35,929 bases of DNA from Deltaproteobacteria bacterium (GCA_029933005.1 JAOZOY010000021.1:1-35929); one strand, 5' to 3'. Shown: positions 1 to 9,069, counted from the first letter of the stretch. The notes: generated from the sequence alone by a model not told the origin. Translations and numbers: made by a program.

Positions 1-373
1 GGCAGAAGGGGAGAAAATGTTTTTTCCGACAAGCAATACGTGTATTGGCGGGCAAGACCTGAAATATAAGCTTTCTGGCGCTATGTTTTCTGCTAAAGAC
101 CATCAAAAATAGAATTTTTAGAAGAGGAATAATGTCTGTCTGGCTGGTTAACCCCTTGGCTTTGTAGCTGATGGTAACTTTTTTGATGGCACTCGGGCAC
201 TACGTTTGTTATTCTTTGCTTTCATGGAAAAGGTGACTCCTCAATCTGTTTTCCTGGTAGGTAACAGATTGAGGACATTACATTTCTCATGTTTTCTTGA
301 CATCTGTTTGCAAAAAAATGGATATTATTAATTTGAGAGACAAACTTACAGAGTGAATGGCTGAAAAATCAAA

Positions 374-563
374 GTAACTATTCAGCACCCCATCTTATCC
401 CATATCGGAGTCTCGCATACTCGCTTACCTGGCCTTCTTGAATAGCACAAGTATGCGTTTCGAAGTCCCAAATGAAAGGTAAGCGTAGACTCCGATATAG
501 AGTGCTCCTGAACAGTTACGGAACGGTGGTTATGCCAATTTGGTGGCCCACCTGAATAGTTAC
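374..563. mobile_element. MITE-like element A (190 bp), IS66-type ends, non-coding
   Basis: Left end GTAACTATTCAG (374-385), right end CTGAATAGTTAC (552-563), a perfect 12-bp inverted repeat; flanked by exact 8-bp direct repeat AAATCAAA at 366-373 and 564-571. Second right-end-like copy CCTGAACAGTTAC ends at 519; internal dyad ATATCGGAGTCT...AGACTCCGATAT. Confidence 0.85.
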
Positions 564-592
564 AAATCAAAAAAATAGAGGAGTCGAAAAAT

Positions 593-2512
593 ATGGGAAT
601 GACAGTTGCTGAAAAAATTCTGGCTGCACATCTTGTTGAGGGAGAAATGGTCAAGGGTGAGGAGATCGCTATTCGCATCGACAGAACTTTGACCCAGGAT
701 GCCACGGGAACCATGGCCTATCTTGAGTTTGAGGCAATCGGAATTCCGAGAGTGAAAACGGAATCATCGGTCTGCTATGTGGATCATAATCTGATTCAGG
801 CTGATTTTAAAAACGCTGATGATCATCTTTTTCTGAGATCCATTGCCCGGAAATACGGCCTCTTTTTTTCACCGCCCGGAAACGGCATTTCCCACCAGAT
901 CAATCTTGAGCGTTTCGGTCTGCCCGGCAAAACCCTGCTCGGTTCGGATAGCCATACCCCCACCGGCGGGGGTATGGGGATGCTGGCCATTGGTGCCGGG
1001 GGCCTGGACGTGGCCATGTCCATGGCCGGAAAACCCTTTTACCTGGTTATGCCGAAAATTTTCGGTATTAAACTCACCGGAACATTGCAGCCCTGGGTCT
1101 CGGCCCGGGATGTTCTGCTTGAACTGCTCCGCCAACTTTCAGTGAAAGGCGGCGTCGGTTATATCATGGAATATTTTGGTCCGGGAGTAAAGGAGTTGTC
1201 CGTCACCGATCGGGCCTCTATCACCAACTTCGGCGCGGAACTTGGCGCCACCACCTCTGTTTTTCCCTCGGATGAAAATACAAAACAGTTTCTCGAGAGC
1301 CAGGGAAGAGCCGATGGCTGGGTTGAACTGGTAGCAGACGATGATGCCCGGTATGACGAGGTGATTGAAATTGATATGTCCACACTTGAGCCCATGATCG
1401 CCTGTCCGTCATCACCGGATAATGTGGTCAAGGTCAGTGAGGTGGCCGGCAAGCCGGTGGCCCAGGTTCTGGTAGGATCGTGTTCCAACTCTTCTCTGCG
1501 TGATTTGATGGTGGTTGCCAAAACTTTGGAAGACAGGAAGGTCAGCCCGGAGGTGAGTTTCGAGATCAATCCTGGCAGCCGCCAGGTCCTTGAGAATCTA
1601 GCCGCCGGGGGCGACATGTTGACCTTAATCCATGCCGGCGCCCGGATTCACCAGGCCGGATGCCTGGGATGTATCGGCATGGGCCAGGCTCCGCCCACTA
1701 ATACTATTTCTCTGCGCACCTTTCCGCGCAATTTCCCCGCACGCAGCGGCACCAAGAACGACCAGGTCTATCTCTGCAGTCCGGAGGTGGCGGTTGCCGC
1801 GGCTGTCACGGGCAAAATCACCGATCCTCGTGATCTGGGGGATTATCCGTCTTTTACCTTGCCGGAAAAATATCTGCCCGGCGATTCCCGCATTGAGCCC
1901 CCCCTTGCCGATGGTTCCGATGTTGAGATTATTCGTGGGCCGAATATCGCACCTTTTCCGAAGTTTGCTCCGCCGCCCGAGACCTGGGAGGGCAGTGTGC
2001 TTTTGAAAACCGGTGATAATATTACCACGGACCATATCATGCCGGCCGGTGCTCAAATTCTTCCCCTGCGCAGCAATATCCCGGCAATCAGCGAGTTTGT
2101 TTTTTCTCAGATTGATACGGATTTTGTTCGGCGCGCCAAGGAGACCGAGGCCGGTATGGTTGTCGGCGGTGTCAATTACGGCCAGGGGTCTTCCCGGGAA
2201 CACGCTGCCTTGGCCCCCCGTTATCTGGGAGTTCAGATTAAACTGGTTAAGAGTTTCGCCCGGATTCACAAGGCAAATTTGATTAATTTCGGCATATTGC
2301 CTTTGACCTTTGTTGATGAGGCGGATTACGATCTTGTTGAGCAGGGAGCAAAGGTGGTCATCCCCGAGCTGCGCAAAGAATTGGCTGGAGGCAGTGAGAT
2401 AATCAATGTGGAAATTAATGGTAACACGATCGCTGCCCGGCTTGATGTTTCAGATCGGCATCGGCAGATTCTTCTGGCCGGGGGGCTGCTGAACTGGGCT
2501 AAAAACTTGTAG
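593..2512 (+). CDS. acnA: Aconitate hydratase
   Basis: 639-aa ORF; aconitase motifs (LLGSDSHTPTGGGMGMLAIGAGG, VLVGSCSNSS, GCLGCIGMGQAPP, YGQGSSREHAALAPRYLG); RBS-like gaggag at 578-583. Confidence 0.95.
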   Translation: MGMTVAEKILAAHLVEGEMVKGEEIAIRIDRTLTQDATGTMAYLEFEAIGIPRVKTESSVCYVDHNLIQADFKNADDHLFLRSIARKYGLFFSPPGNGISHQINLERFGLPGKTLLGSDSHTPTGGGMGMLAIGAGGLDVAMSMAGKPFYLVMPKIFGIKLTGTLQPWVSARDVLLELLRQLSVKGGVGYIMEYFGPGVKELSVTDRASITNFGAELGATTSVFPSDENTKQFLESQGRADGWVELVADDDARYDEVIEIDMSTLEPMIACPSSPDNVVKVSEVAGKPVAQVLVGSCSNSSLRDLMVVAKTLEDRKVSPEVSFEINPGSRQVLENLAAGGDMLTLIHAGARIHQAGCLGCIGMGQAPPTNTISLRTFPRNFPARSGTKNDQVYLCSPEVAVAAAVTGKITDPRDLGDYPSFTLPEKYLPGDSRIEPPLADGSDVEIIRGPNIAPFPKFAPPPETWEGSVLLKTGDNITTDHIMPAGAQILPLRSNIPAISEFVFSQIDTDFVRRAKETEAGMVVGGVNYGQGSSREHAALAPRYLGVQIKLVKSFARIHKANLINFGILPLTFVDEADYDLVEQGAKVVIPELRKELAGGSEIINVEINGNTIAARLDVSDRHRQILLAGGLLNWAKNL

Positions 2513-2527
2513 GTTTGATGTGGTTGG

Positions 2528-2700
2528 GTATAAAAAATTGTACTCTAATAAAGACAAGGTTGGTTCCCTCTCCATTGTTTCCTGGAGAAAGAGAGTGTTT
2601 TTTTATGGTATAAAAAGTTGTACTAACGCTTAACTATTTGATTTTCTATGAATAAATGTATCAGTTTGGGCTTATGAACTGATGGTATAAAAAATTGTAT
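2528..2700. repeat. Three copies of near-palindromic 16-mer GTATAAAAARTTGTAY
   Basis: GTATAAAAAATTGTAC 2528-2543, GTATAAAAAGTTGTAC 2608-2623, GTATAAAAAATTGTAT 2685-2700; start-to-start spacing 80 and 77 bp. Confidence 0.8.
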
Positions 2701-2786
2701 TTTTTCTAGCAGTATGGAAATATTGAAGGTGGGTCGCAAATGCCTAAATAGCAGGAGATAAGAAGAAAATATTTTTTTTTGTTGAA

Positions 2787-2802
2787 TGGCACGGTGATTG
2801 CT
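2787..2802 (+). promoter_or_regulatory. Sigma-54 (RpoN) -24/-12 promoter
   Basis: TGGCACGGTGATTGCT matches consensus TGGCACG-N4-TTGCW at every defined position; predicted +1 near 2813. Confidence 0.75.
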
Positions 2803-2812
2803 ATAACTAGAA

Positions 2813-2890
2813 AACAAGAAATAATTCTTATCTCCTTTCTCCTTTGATTGGCCGTTTCTGTTCCCCCAGAAACGGCCTTTCTTTTTTTCC
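2813..2890 (+). ncRNA. Candidate sigma-54-dependent small RNA (~78 nt)
   Basis: Predicted start from the sigma-54 promoter, end at a strong intrinsic terminator, no credible ORF; 5' stem AAGAA-ATAA-TTCTT, then pyrimidine-rich TCTCCTTTCTCCTTT, then terminator hairpin. Confidence 0.55.
2850..2890 (+). terminator. Rho-independent terminator
   Basis: GGCCGTTTCTG (2850-2860), loop TTCCCC, CAGAAACGGCC (2867-2877): perfect 11-bp stem followed by tttctttttttcc. Confidence 0.9.
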
Positions 2891-2990
2891 GGCAGAATGA
2901 TCATGCTCGTTTTTTCCACTCCTAATCATTGATGGTCTCGTAAAAATTTCATTTTGCCCCTTTTCAGGAAGCCATCATACTTTTATTTAC

Positions 2991-3938
2991 GTGATTTTCG
3001 TGAGAATTCTAGATCAACGGGTTGGTATTTTATGCTGCAGGAACTATGATCGGCAAGAGATCAAGGCCTGTTTTGATCGTTTTGCCGCTTCCCTTGATTT
3101 TATCGTTCCGACCGGTTGTCGGATCTTGTTGAAGCCAAACCTGGTTTCAGGCCAGGGGCATGACGGTCTGGGCTGCACCCATCCTGAATTTGTCGCCGCC
3201 GTGGCCGAATGGTGTGTTGATCAGGGCGCCAGGGTGGCAGTTGGCGACTCTCCGGCCTTTGGCAGCGGCCAAAGGGTAATGCAGATCTGCGGCATAAGAT
3301 CGGCCTTGCGTGGTCTGCCCGTGAAAACAATTCATTTTTCCAGGGGGAAATCAAAATGTCTGGATTGCGGCATTAAAGTGGGAATCGCTCCGGAAGCTCT
3401 TGACTGCGATTTCCTGATCAATATGCCCAAGGTTAAAGCCCATGCTCAGGTTCGGGTGACTCTGGCCGTGAAAAATTATTTTGGCATTGTCAGCGGTTGG
3501 AAAAAGGCCTGGCTTCATATGCGTTGCGGTGAAAGAGAAAATCTTTTTGAATCTCTTCTTGTTGATCTCCTGAAAGTTGTGCCTGCCGGTTTCAGTTTTA
3601 TTGACGGGATTGTTGCCATGCATAAAACAGGTCCCATTACCGGCGATCCTTTTCCCCTTGGCCTGGTGGCGGGGTCACTAAATCCGGTGGCCCTTGATGC
3701 GGCGCTTCTGGATATTCTGGGAGTTGCTGCCGGACAAAGCATGGTGCAGATGGAATGTGTCCGGCGGGATATGCCCGGCAGCCGTTCCAGGAATTTATCA
3801 TACCCATTTCTCTGTCCAAAAGAGATGGCTGTGTCTGATTTTTTTGTGCCGCAGGTGTTGGACAGGGTGCGTTTTCAGCCAGGCCAGATGTTGAAGAGCT
3901 GTTTGAAAAAAGCATACTCAAGAATTATTCCCGGTTGA
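2991..3938 (+). CDS. DUF362 domain-containing protein
   Basis: 315-aa ORF; LLKPNLVSGQGHDGLGCTHPEFVAAVAEW, INMPKVKAHAQVRVTLAVKNYFGIV typical of DUF362; exact start uncertain. Confidence 0.85.
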   Translation: MIFVRILDQRVGILCCRNYDRQEIKACFDRFAASLDFIVPTGCRILLKPNLVSGQGHDGLGCTHPEFVAAVAEWCVDQGARVAVGDSPAFGSGQRVMQICGIRSALRGLPVKTIHFSRGKSKCLDCGIKVGIAPEALDCDFLINMPKVKAHAQVRVTLAVKNYFGIVSGWKKAWLHMRCGERENLFESLLVDLLKVVPAGFSFIDGIVAMHKTGPITGDPFPLGLVAGSLNPVALDAALLDILGVAAGQSMVQMECVRRDMPGSRSRNLSYPFLCPKEMAVSDFFVPQVLDRVRFQPGQMLKSCLKKAYSRIIPG

Positions 3939-4087
3939 GACTTTACAAAGTTGTAGATAAAAATTATTCTTTGCAATCTCAATGTCATTGATTTAGGGCT
4001 GTTACGAAATAAGCCTTGTAAGGCACTAAATTTTTACTTATTTTCGAGAGGTTCGTGTTTTTCGTGGCAAAATTAAGGAGTAAAAAA

Positions 4088-4840
4088 ATGTTTCATCTTG
4101 AGGGAAAAACTGCGCTCATAACCGGCAGCTCCAGGGGTATCGGTAAGGCGATTGCTCTTCGTTTTGCCGAAAATGGCGTGAATGTCGTGGTTAACTATGT
4201 CCGTAAACGTAGCGATGCCGAAAAGACAGCTGCATTAATTGAATCAAAGGGGGCAAAATGCCTGGTGGTCAAGGCTAACGTGGCAAAGGATGAAGATGTG
4301 ATCGCCATGTTTGATGTGATCAGGGGGGAATATGGCCGGCTTGATTTTCTGGTGAGTAATGCTGCCTCCGGTGTTTTAAAGCCCGTGCTTGAGTTGAGCA
4401 GCCGTCATTGGAACTGGGCCATGGATATTAATGCCAGGGCTCTGTTGACTCTGGCTCAGCAGGCTGTGCCTCTCATGAAGGATGGCGGTAAGATTATTGC
4501 CGTCTCAAGTTTGGGTTCGGTGCGGGCCATTGAGAATTATACGGCGGTTGGAGCCTCAAAGGCGGCCCTGGAGTCCCTTGTCCGTCATCTGGCGGTGGAG
4601 CTTGGTCCTGAAAAAATCAATGTCAATACGATCAGCGCCGGAGCCGTGGACACCGAGGCCCTGAAAAAATTTCCCAACCGGCGGGAAATTCTCGATACAG
4701 CCAGGGAACGAACTCCCCTGGGTCGACTGACCACCCCGGAAGATGTGGCGGATATCGCCCTTTTTCTCTGCAGTGATCTTGCCGCTATGATCCAGGGCCA
4801 GACCATCGTAGTTGACGGCGGTTATTCCATCAGGGCCTGA
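4088..4840 (+). CDS. fabL: SDR-family oxidoreductase, FabL-type enoyl-ACP reductase-like
   Basis: TGSSRGIGKAIALRF Rossmann motif, SNAASG, C-terminal IVVDGGYSI; overall FabL-like; RBS aaggag before ATG 4088. Confidence 0.75.
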   Translation: MFHLEGKTALITGSSRGIGKAIALRFAENGVNVVVNYVRKRSDAEKTAALIESKGAKCLVVKANVAKDEDVIAMFDVIRGEYGRLDFLVSNAASGVLKPVLELSSRHWNWAMDINARALLTLAQQAVPLMKDGGKIIAVSSLGSVRAIENYTAVGASKAALESLVRHLAVELGPEKINVNTISAGAVDTEALKKFPNRREILDTARERTPLGRLTTPEDVADIALFLCSDLAAMIQGQTIVVDGGYSIRA

Positions 4841-4846
4841 TTATTG

Positions 4847-5467
4847 ATGGATCGGCAAAAACAACAGGGTGGTTTTGTCATCCGACAGAGGCTGATTCTT
4901 GCCTCGTCTTCGCCAAGGCGAGCCCGCTTTTTCAGGGATCTTGGCCTTGATTTTGAGGTCCGGTCCGCTGAAATAGATGAATCGCAGCGGGAAGGTGAGC
5001 TTCCTGCCGCCTTTGTTAAGCGGCTGGCCGGAGAAAAGGCGGCAATCATTTCCAAACGGAATCCTGCCGCCTGGGTGGTAGGTGCGGATACCTGTGTTTT
5101 CCTTGGCGGACAGATTCTGGGGAAACCGGATTCTCAGGCAGACGCCGGTCGTATGCTGCAGATATTGTCCGGCCATTGGCACGAGGTTTGGACGGGTTTT
5201 GCCATCTATCATTATAAGACAGGCATCAATGTTCGCCGGGCAGTGCTGACCCGAGTTCTTTTCCGGGAATTAACCCCTGATCTCATCCATTCTTATGTCC
5301 TCACCGGTGAACCCATGGATAAGGCCGGAAGTTACGGTATCCAGGGAAAGGGGGGATTTCTTGTCCGAAAAATTGAAGGGTCATGCAGCAATGTAATCGG
5401 CCTGCCCTTGAACGAAGTTGTTGAGGAGATGTTGAAGTTGCATGTAATCAGCCCCTGTCTGAACTGA
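4847..5467 (+). CDS. maf: Maf family nucleotide pyrophosphatase
   Basis: LILASSSPRRARFF, VVGADTCV, DKAGSYGIQGKGGFLVRKIEGSCSNVIGLPL are Maf signatures. Confidence 0.95.
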   Translation: MDRQKQQGGFVIRQRLILASSSPRRARFFRDLGLDFEVRSAEIDESQREGELPAAFVKRLAGEKAAIISKRNPAAWVVGADTCVFLGGQILGKPDSQADAGRMLQILSGHWHEVWTGFAIYHYKTGINVRRAVLTRVLFRELTPDLIHSYVLTGEPMDKAGSYGIQGKGGFLVRKIEGSCSNVIGLPLNEVVEEMLKLHVISPCLN

Positions 5468-5469
5468 AG

Positions 5470-5525
5470 GTAAACGTTTACAGGACAGAGGTTATCGTAA
5501 ATCTGCATTCCCGGTGAATGGTTAC
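5470..5525. mobile_element. MITE-like element B (56 bp)
   Basis: GTAAACGTTTACAGG left; rc of right end GTAACCATTCACCGG; exact 8-bp direct repeat AACTGAAG at 5462-5469 and 5526-5533; left copy overlaps the maf stop codon TGA. Confidence 0.75.
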
Positions 5526-5549
5526 AACTGAAGAGTGGCACCATTTGTT

Positions 5550-5579
5550 TTGACAGATGAATCTTGTTTGTTGTAGAAT
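5550..5579 (+). promoter_or_regulatory. Sigma-70 type promoter for the EAL/HDOD gene
   Basis: TTGACA (5550-5555), N18, TAGAAT (5574-5579); ATG at 5591. Confidence 0.55.
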
Positions 5580-5590
5580 TTTATTTAAAC

Positions 5591-6850
5591 ATGAAACATT
5601 CATCCCCTAAACAAGAACTGGCTGAAGACAGTGTCTTTGTCGCTCGGCAGCCCATTTTCCGCAAAACAAAAAAAGTCTTCGGCTATGAACTCCTGTTCCG
5701 TTCCGGTCAGGAAAATTTCGCCGATCCTTCTATAGATGGCGACGTAGCCACTTCCAATGTTGTCACTAACAGTTTTCTTGTTATCGGTCTCCACAAGCTC
5801 ACGGATGGTAAAAAGGCTTTTATCAATTTTACCGATGAGATGCTCTGTAATTCTTACCCTGCCCTGTTTCCCATACAGGCCATTGTCGTTGAAGTTCTTG
5901 AAGATGTTATTGTCACCCCTGAGTTGATTAAGGCCTGCCACTCTCTTGTCAGCCAGGGTTATGTTCTCGCCCTGGATGATTTTATCTATAAACCTGAGTT
6001 TGATCCTCTTCTTAAGCTGGCTGGAATCGTCAAATTTGATATCAGGGCCATGTCCATGGCGGAGCTTGCCCGGGATGTGGAACGAGTCGCTTCTTTTCGT
6101 GTCCGGCTGCTGGCTGAAAAGGTGGAGACGCAGGAAGAGTTCGAGGCCACGAAAGAGATGGGCTTTAACCTGTTCCAGGGCTATTTCTTCTGTAGGCCGG
6201 AGATTGTCGGCGGCCGTGATATTCCCGCTTCAAAAATACAGTATCTGCAGCTTTTAAGGATGGTTCAGGATGAAAATTATGATTTTAGAAAGATTTCCGA
6301 CCTGATTTCACATAATGTCGGCCTGTCATTCAAGTTGCTCAGATACGTCAACTCGGCATACATTGGTCTGCGTAATAAGGTGAAATCCCTGCAGACCGCC
6401 GTGGCCTTGATCGGCGAATTGAATATTCGTAAATGGCTCAGCCTGATCATGCTTTCCCGCATGGCTGAAGACAAACCTCTGGAGCTGGTAAAATTGTCCA
6501 TTGAAAGGGCAAGTTTCTGCGGCCGGATCGGCGATAGCCTGCCCGATAAAAGATTTGAAAGTTCTCTTTTTTTTACGGTGGGAATGTTTTCCCTGCTCGA
6601 TGTGATTCTGGGTCAGAAGATGGAAGTGATTTTAAAGGATCTGAATCTGGCTGATGAGATTCAGGATTGTCTCCTTGGCAGATCCAGGGATCAGCTGGCC
6701 AGGACACTTGCTCTGGTCAAGGCCTATGAACGCGGCAACTGGGAGAAGGCCGGCCAATTATCTTCCGCCCTTGGAATTTCCATGACGGATTTGCCCGGCC
6801 ATTTTGATGGTGTTTTGGAAGAAGTTCGGGCCTTTTGCCTGAGTGATTGA
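5591..6850 (+). CDS. EAL and HDOD domain signalling protein (YuxH-like)
   Basis: VARQPIFRKTKKVFGYELLFRSG N-terminal EAL-like region, LALDDF, LLAEKVE, LFQGYFF, then HDOD region (ISHNVGLSFKLLRYVNSAYIGLRNKVKSLQTAVALIGELNIRKWLSL). Confidence 0.9.
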   Translation: MKHSSPKQELAEDSVFVARQPIFRKTKKVFGYELLFRSGQENFADPSIDGDVATSNVVTNSFLVIGLHKLTDGKKAFINFTDEMLCNSYPALFPIQAIVVEVLEDVIVTPELIKACHSLVSQGYVLALDDFIYKPEFDPLLKLAGIVKFDIRAMSMAELARDVERVASFRVRLLAEKVETQEEFEATKEMGFNLFQGYFFCRPEIVGGRDIPASKIQYLQLLRMVQDENYDFRKISDLISHNVGLSFKLLRYVNSAYIGLRNKVKSLQTAVALIGELNIRKWLSLIMLSRMAEDKPLELVKLSIERASFCGRIGDSLPDKRFESSLFFTVGMFSLLDVILGQKMEVILKDLNLADEIQDCLLGRSRDQLARTLALVKAYERGNWEKAGQLSSALGISMTDLPGHFDGVLEEVRAFCLSD

Positions 6851-6868
6851 TTTTTGGATTTGGGAATG

Positions 6869-6910
6869 CGGATTTCGGAATGGACTGACAAAACCGCATT
6901 CCGAAATCCG
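6869..6910. repeat. Dispersed ATTTCGG/CCGAAAT inverted repeat
   Basis: CGGATTTCGGAATG (6869-6882) and perfect reverse complement CATTCCGAAATCCG (6897-6910); related sequence near 9011-9037, 9158-9186, 24553-24636 and 25322-25335. Confidence 0.8.
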
Positions 6911-6927
6911 AAATCCGAAATCAAACA

Positions 6928-9003
6928 TTATGATGATCGGCCCATTTGATACATCTTGGAAAAATCGCCGATGGTCAGAAAAAGTTCAGCAATTCCCGCC
7001 AGAAGTGACAGCCTGTTGTTTCTGATCTTTTCATCCTCCACCATCACCATGACATCATCAAAAAAGGCGTCCACCGGTTCTTTCATTCGCAGAATAACAG
7101 TTAATGCCTGTTCGTATTCTTTTTCCGCCACCAAGGGAAGGGCTTCGGAGCGGATTGCCTGCAGGGTGGCAAAGAGTTCCTTTTCTCCCGGTTCAGTGAG
7201 CAGTTTTTCCTGGACAGCGGTTCCCCGGTGGTCCTTAATGATGTTATTGACCCGTTTGAAAGCCGCAGCCAGCAGGGTAAAGGTCGGTTGGTCGCTGATG
7301 GCGACAAGGGCGTCAATCCGTTTGCGGCAGTCGACAATATCGTCAAATGAAACTGAGGTCACCGCCTCGACAGCTTCGGAAGGAAGGCCCCGTCCGATGA
7401 GATCATTGATATAACGGTTTTTGATAAATTCCATGCTGTCTGCCAGAACAGCCGGGTGATTCAGCTTGTCTCCATAAAGATCAATCGCTTTTTTAAGCGA
7501 GGCGGAGAGTGAAAGAGGTGCGGACAGGTTTTCAAGAATATGGAGAAGACCCAGGGCCAGGCGCCGCAGGCCGAATGGATCTGCTGTGCCGGTTGGGATC
7601 TTGCCGATACCAAAACAGCCGGCAATGCTGTCGAGGCGGTCGGCCAGACCGACAATGGCCCCATGAATTTCAGAGGGCAGGGGGCTGCCGGCCCGCACCG
7701 GCATATAATGTTCCATGATTCCCTTTGCCGCGGCAGGGGGTTCACCATCGTGAAGGGCGTAATGCATTCCCATGTTGCCCTGCAGAGCCGGGAACTCATT
7801 CACCATGTCGGTCACCAGGTCTGCCTTGGCCAGCCAGGCCGCCCTCTTGACATTTTCCGTTTCCGCCGGAGCCAGGGTTTGTGTCAGAAAGGTGGATAAT
7901 TCCAAGAGACGTTCCGTTTTTTCAAGCATGGTGCCCAGATGGGCCTGAAAGATGACTCCCGCCAGACTGTCAACGCGGTCGGAAAGCCGATGTTGCCGGT
8001 CTTTCTTGAAAAAAAACAGGGCGTCTTCAAGGCGGGCACGTAGAACACGCTGATGTCCCTGCCTGGTCAGTATGGAATTTTTGACCCGGGTGTTGTTCAC
8101 GGCAACAAAATTAGCCATAAGGTTGCCGTCGTTGTCGGCAACCGGAAAATATTTCTGGTGTACCCGCATGGAGGTAATGAGGACCTCCCGGGGTAACTGC
8201 AGAAATTTTTTGTCAAATTCCCCGCAGATGCCCAAGGGGAATTCAACCAGGTTTGTTACGGTATTAAGAAGTTCCTCATCCGGAATAATACGTCCTCCGG
8301 CTTCAGTGGCAGCCTTGTCAATTTCGCTCTGAATCGTCTGACGTCGCTGTGTCAGGTCCACCAAGACGCCGGCCTTGGCCAGATCCGCAAGGTAGCCGTT
8401 AAAGTTTTGGACTTTGAATTCTTCAGGCGCCATGAATCGATGTCCCCGGGTCTGGTTGGAGCTTGTGATGTCGTTAACCCGGAAAGGAACGATTTTGCTG
8501 CCGAACAGAGCCAGAAGCCACTGAATAGGACGCGCAAAGCTGGTGCGGTTTGCTCCCCAGCGCATGGATTTGGGAAAAGGAAGATCTGCAATTAGCTCGG
8601 GCAGAAAGTCTGAAAGGAGTTGCGCGGTCTCTTCACCTTTTTTTTCCTGGCGCAGCATCAGGTATTCACCCTTGGCAGTGGTCACAATCTTCATGTCGTC
8701 CACTGTGGCACCCCGGGAACGGGCAAAGCCCATCGCGGCCTTGGTGGGTTGGTTATCCTTGTTAAACGCTGCTTTTTTGGGAGGTCCGAGGATTTCCTCA
8801 AGGCGATCAGGCTGGCGATCGGCAAGATCATCAATACACAGAGTCAGTCGTCTCGGTGTGGCCGCTATCCGGATCCGCCCGAATGGCAGATCAAGCTCTT
8901 TAAGCTTGAGGGCCATAATTTTTTTCATATTGTCCAGCGCCGGCAAGATATAATCTGCCGGAATTTCTTCGGTTCCAATTTCAAGTAAGAATTCGTGCTG
9001 CAT
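6928..9003 (-). CDS. glyS: Glycine--tRNA ligase beta subunit
   Basis: 691-aa ORF starting MQHEFLLEIGTEEIPADYILPAL; RGHRFMAPEEF, LTRQGHQRVLRARLEDALFFFKKD, GLADRLDSIAGCFGIGKIPTGTADPFGLRR. Confidence 0.97.
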   Translation of the reverse strand: MQHEFLLEIGTEEIPADYILPALDNMKKIMALKLKELDLPFGRIRIAATPRRLTLCIDDLADRQPDRLEEILGPPKKAAFNKDNQPTKAAMGFARSRGATVDDMKIVTTAKGEYLMLRQEKKGEETAQLLSDFLPELIADLPFPKSMRWGANRTSFARPIQWLLALFGSKIVPFRVNDITSSNQTRGHRFMAPEEFKVQNFNGYLADLAKAGVLVDLTQRRQTIQSEIDKAATEAGGRIIPDEELLNTVTNLVEFPLGICGEFDKKFLQLPREVLITSMRVHQKYFPVADNDGNLMANFVAVNNTRVKNSILTRQGHQRVLRARLEDALFFFKKDRQHRLSDRVDSLAGVIFQAHLGTMLEKTERLLELSTFLTQTLAPAETENVKRAAWLAKADLVTDMVNEFPALQGNMGMHYALHDGEPPAAAKGIMEHYMPVRAGSPLPSEIHGAIVGLADRLDSIAGCFGIGKIPTGTADPFGLRRLALGLLHILENLSAPLSLSASLKKAIDLYGDKLNHPAVLADSMEFIKNRYINDLIGRGLPSEAVEAVTSVSFDDIVDCRKRIDALVAISDQPTFTLLAAAFKRVNNIIKDHRGTAVQEKLLTEPGEKELFATLQAIRSEALPLVAEKEYEQALTVILRMKEPVDAFFDDVMVMVEDEKIRNNRLSLLAGIAELFLTIGDFSKMYQMGRSS

Positions 9004-9069
9004 GATATTGTTTCCTGTTATTTCGGATTTGAGATATCGTATTTTGTCTATCGGAGTTTGTGTTTATTT

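Noticed and set aside
382-714. 110-aa minus-strand ORF covering MITE A
   Set aside because: Spans the non-coding element and the start of acn; no transposase similarity.
1625-2269. 214-aa minus-strand ORF (also 1159-1617)
   Set aside because: Antisense to aconitase with no family resemblance.
2527-2700. Three regularly spaced repeats as a CRISPR array
   Set aside because: Repeat unit is only ~16 bp, near-palindromic and AT-rich, spacers ~62 bp, no cas genes; regulatory dyads fit better.
2526-2700. Each TGGTATAAAAAATTGTA repeat as a sigma-54 promoter
   Set aside because: GG to GT spacing is 11 rather than 10 and the invariant GC is GT; only 2787-2802 fits the RpoN consensus.
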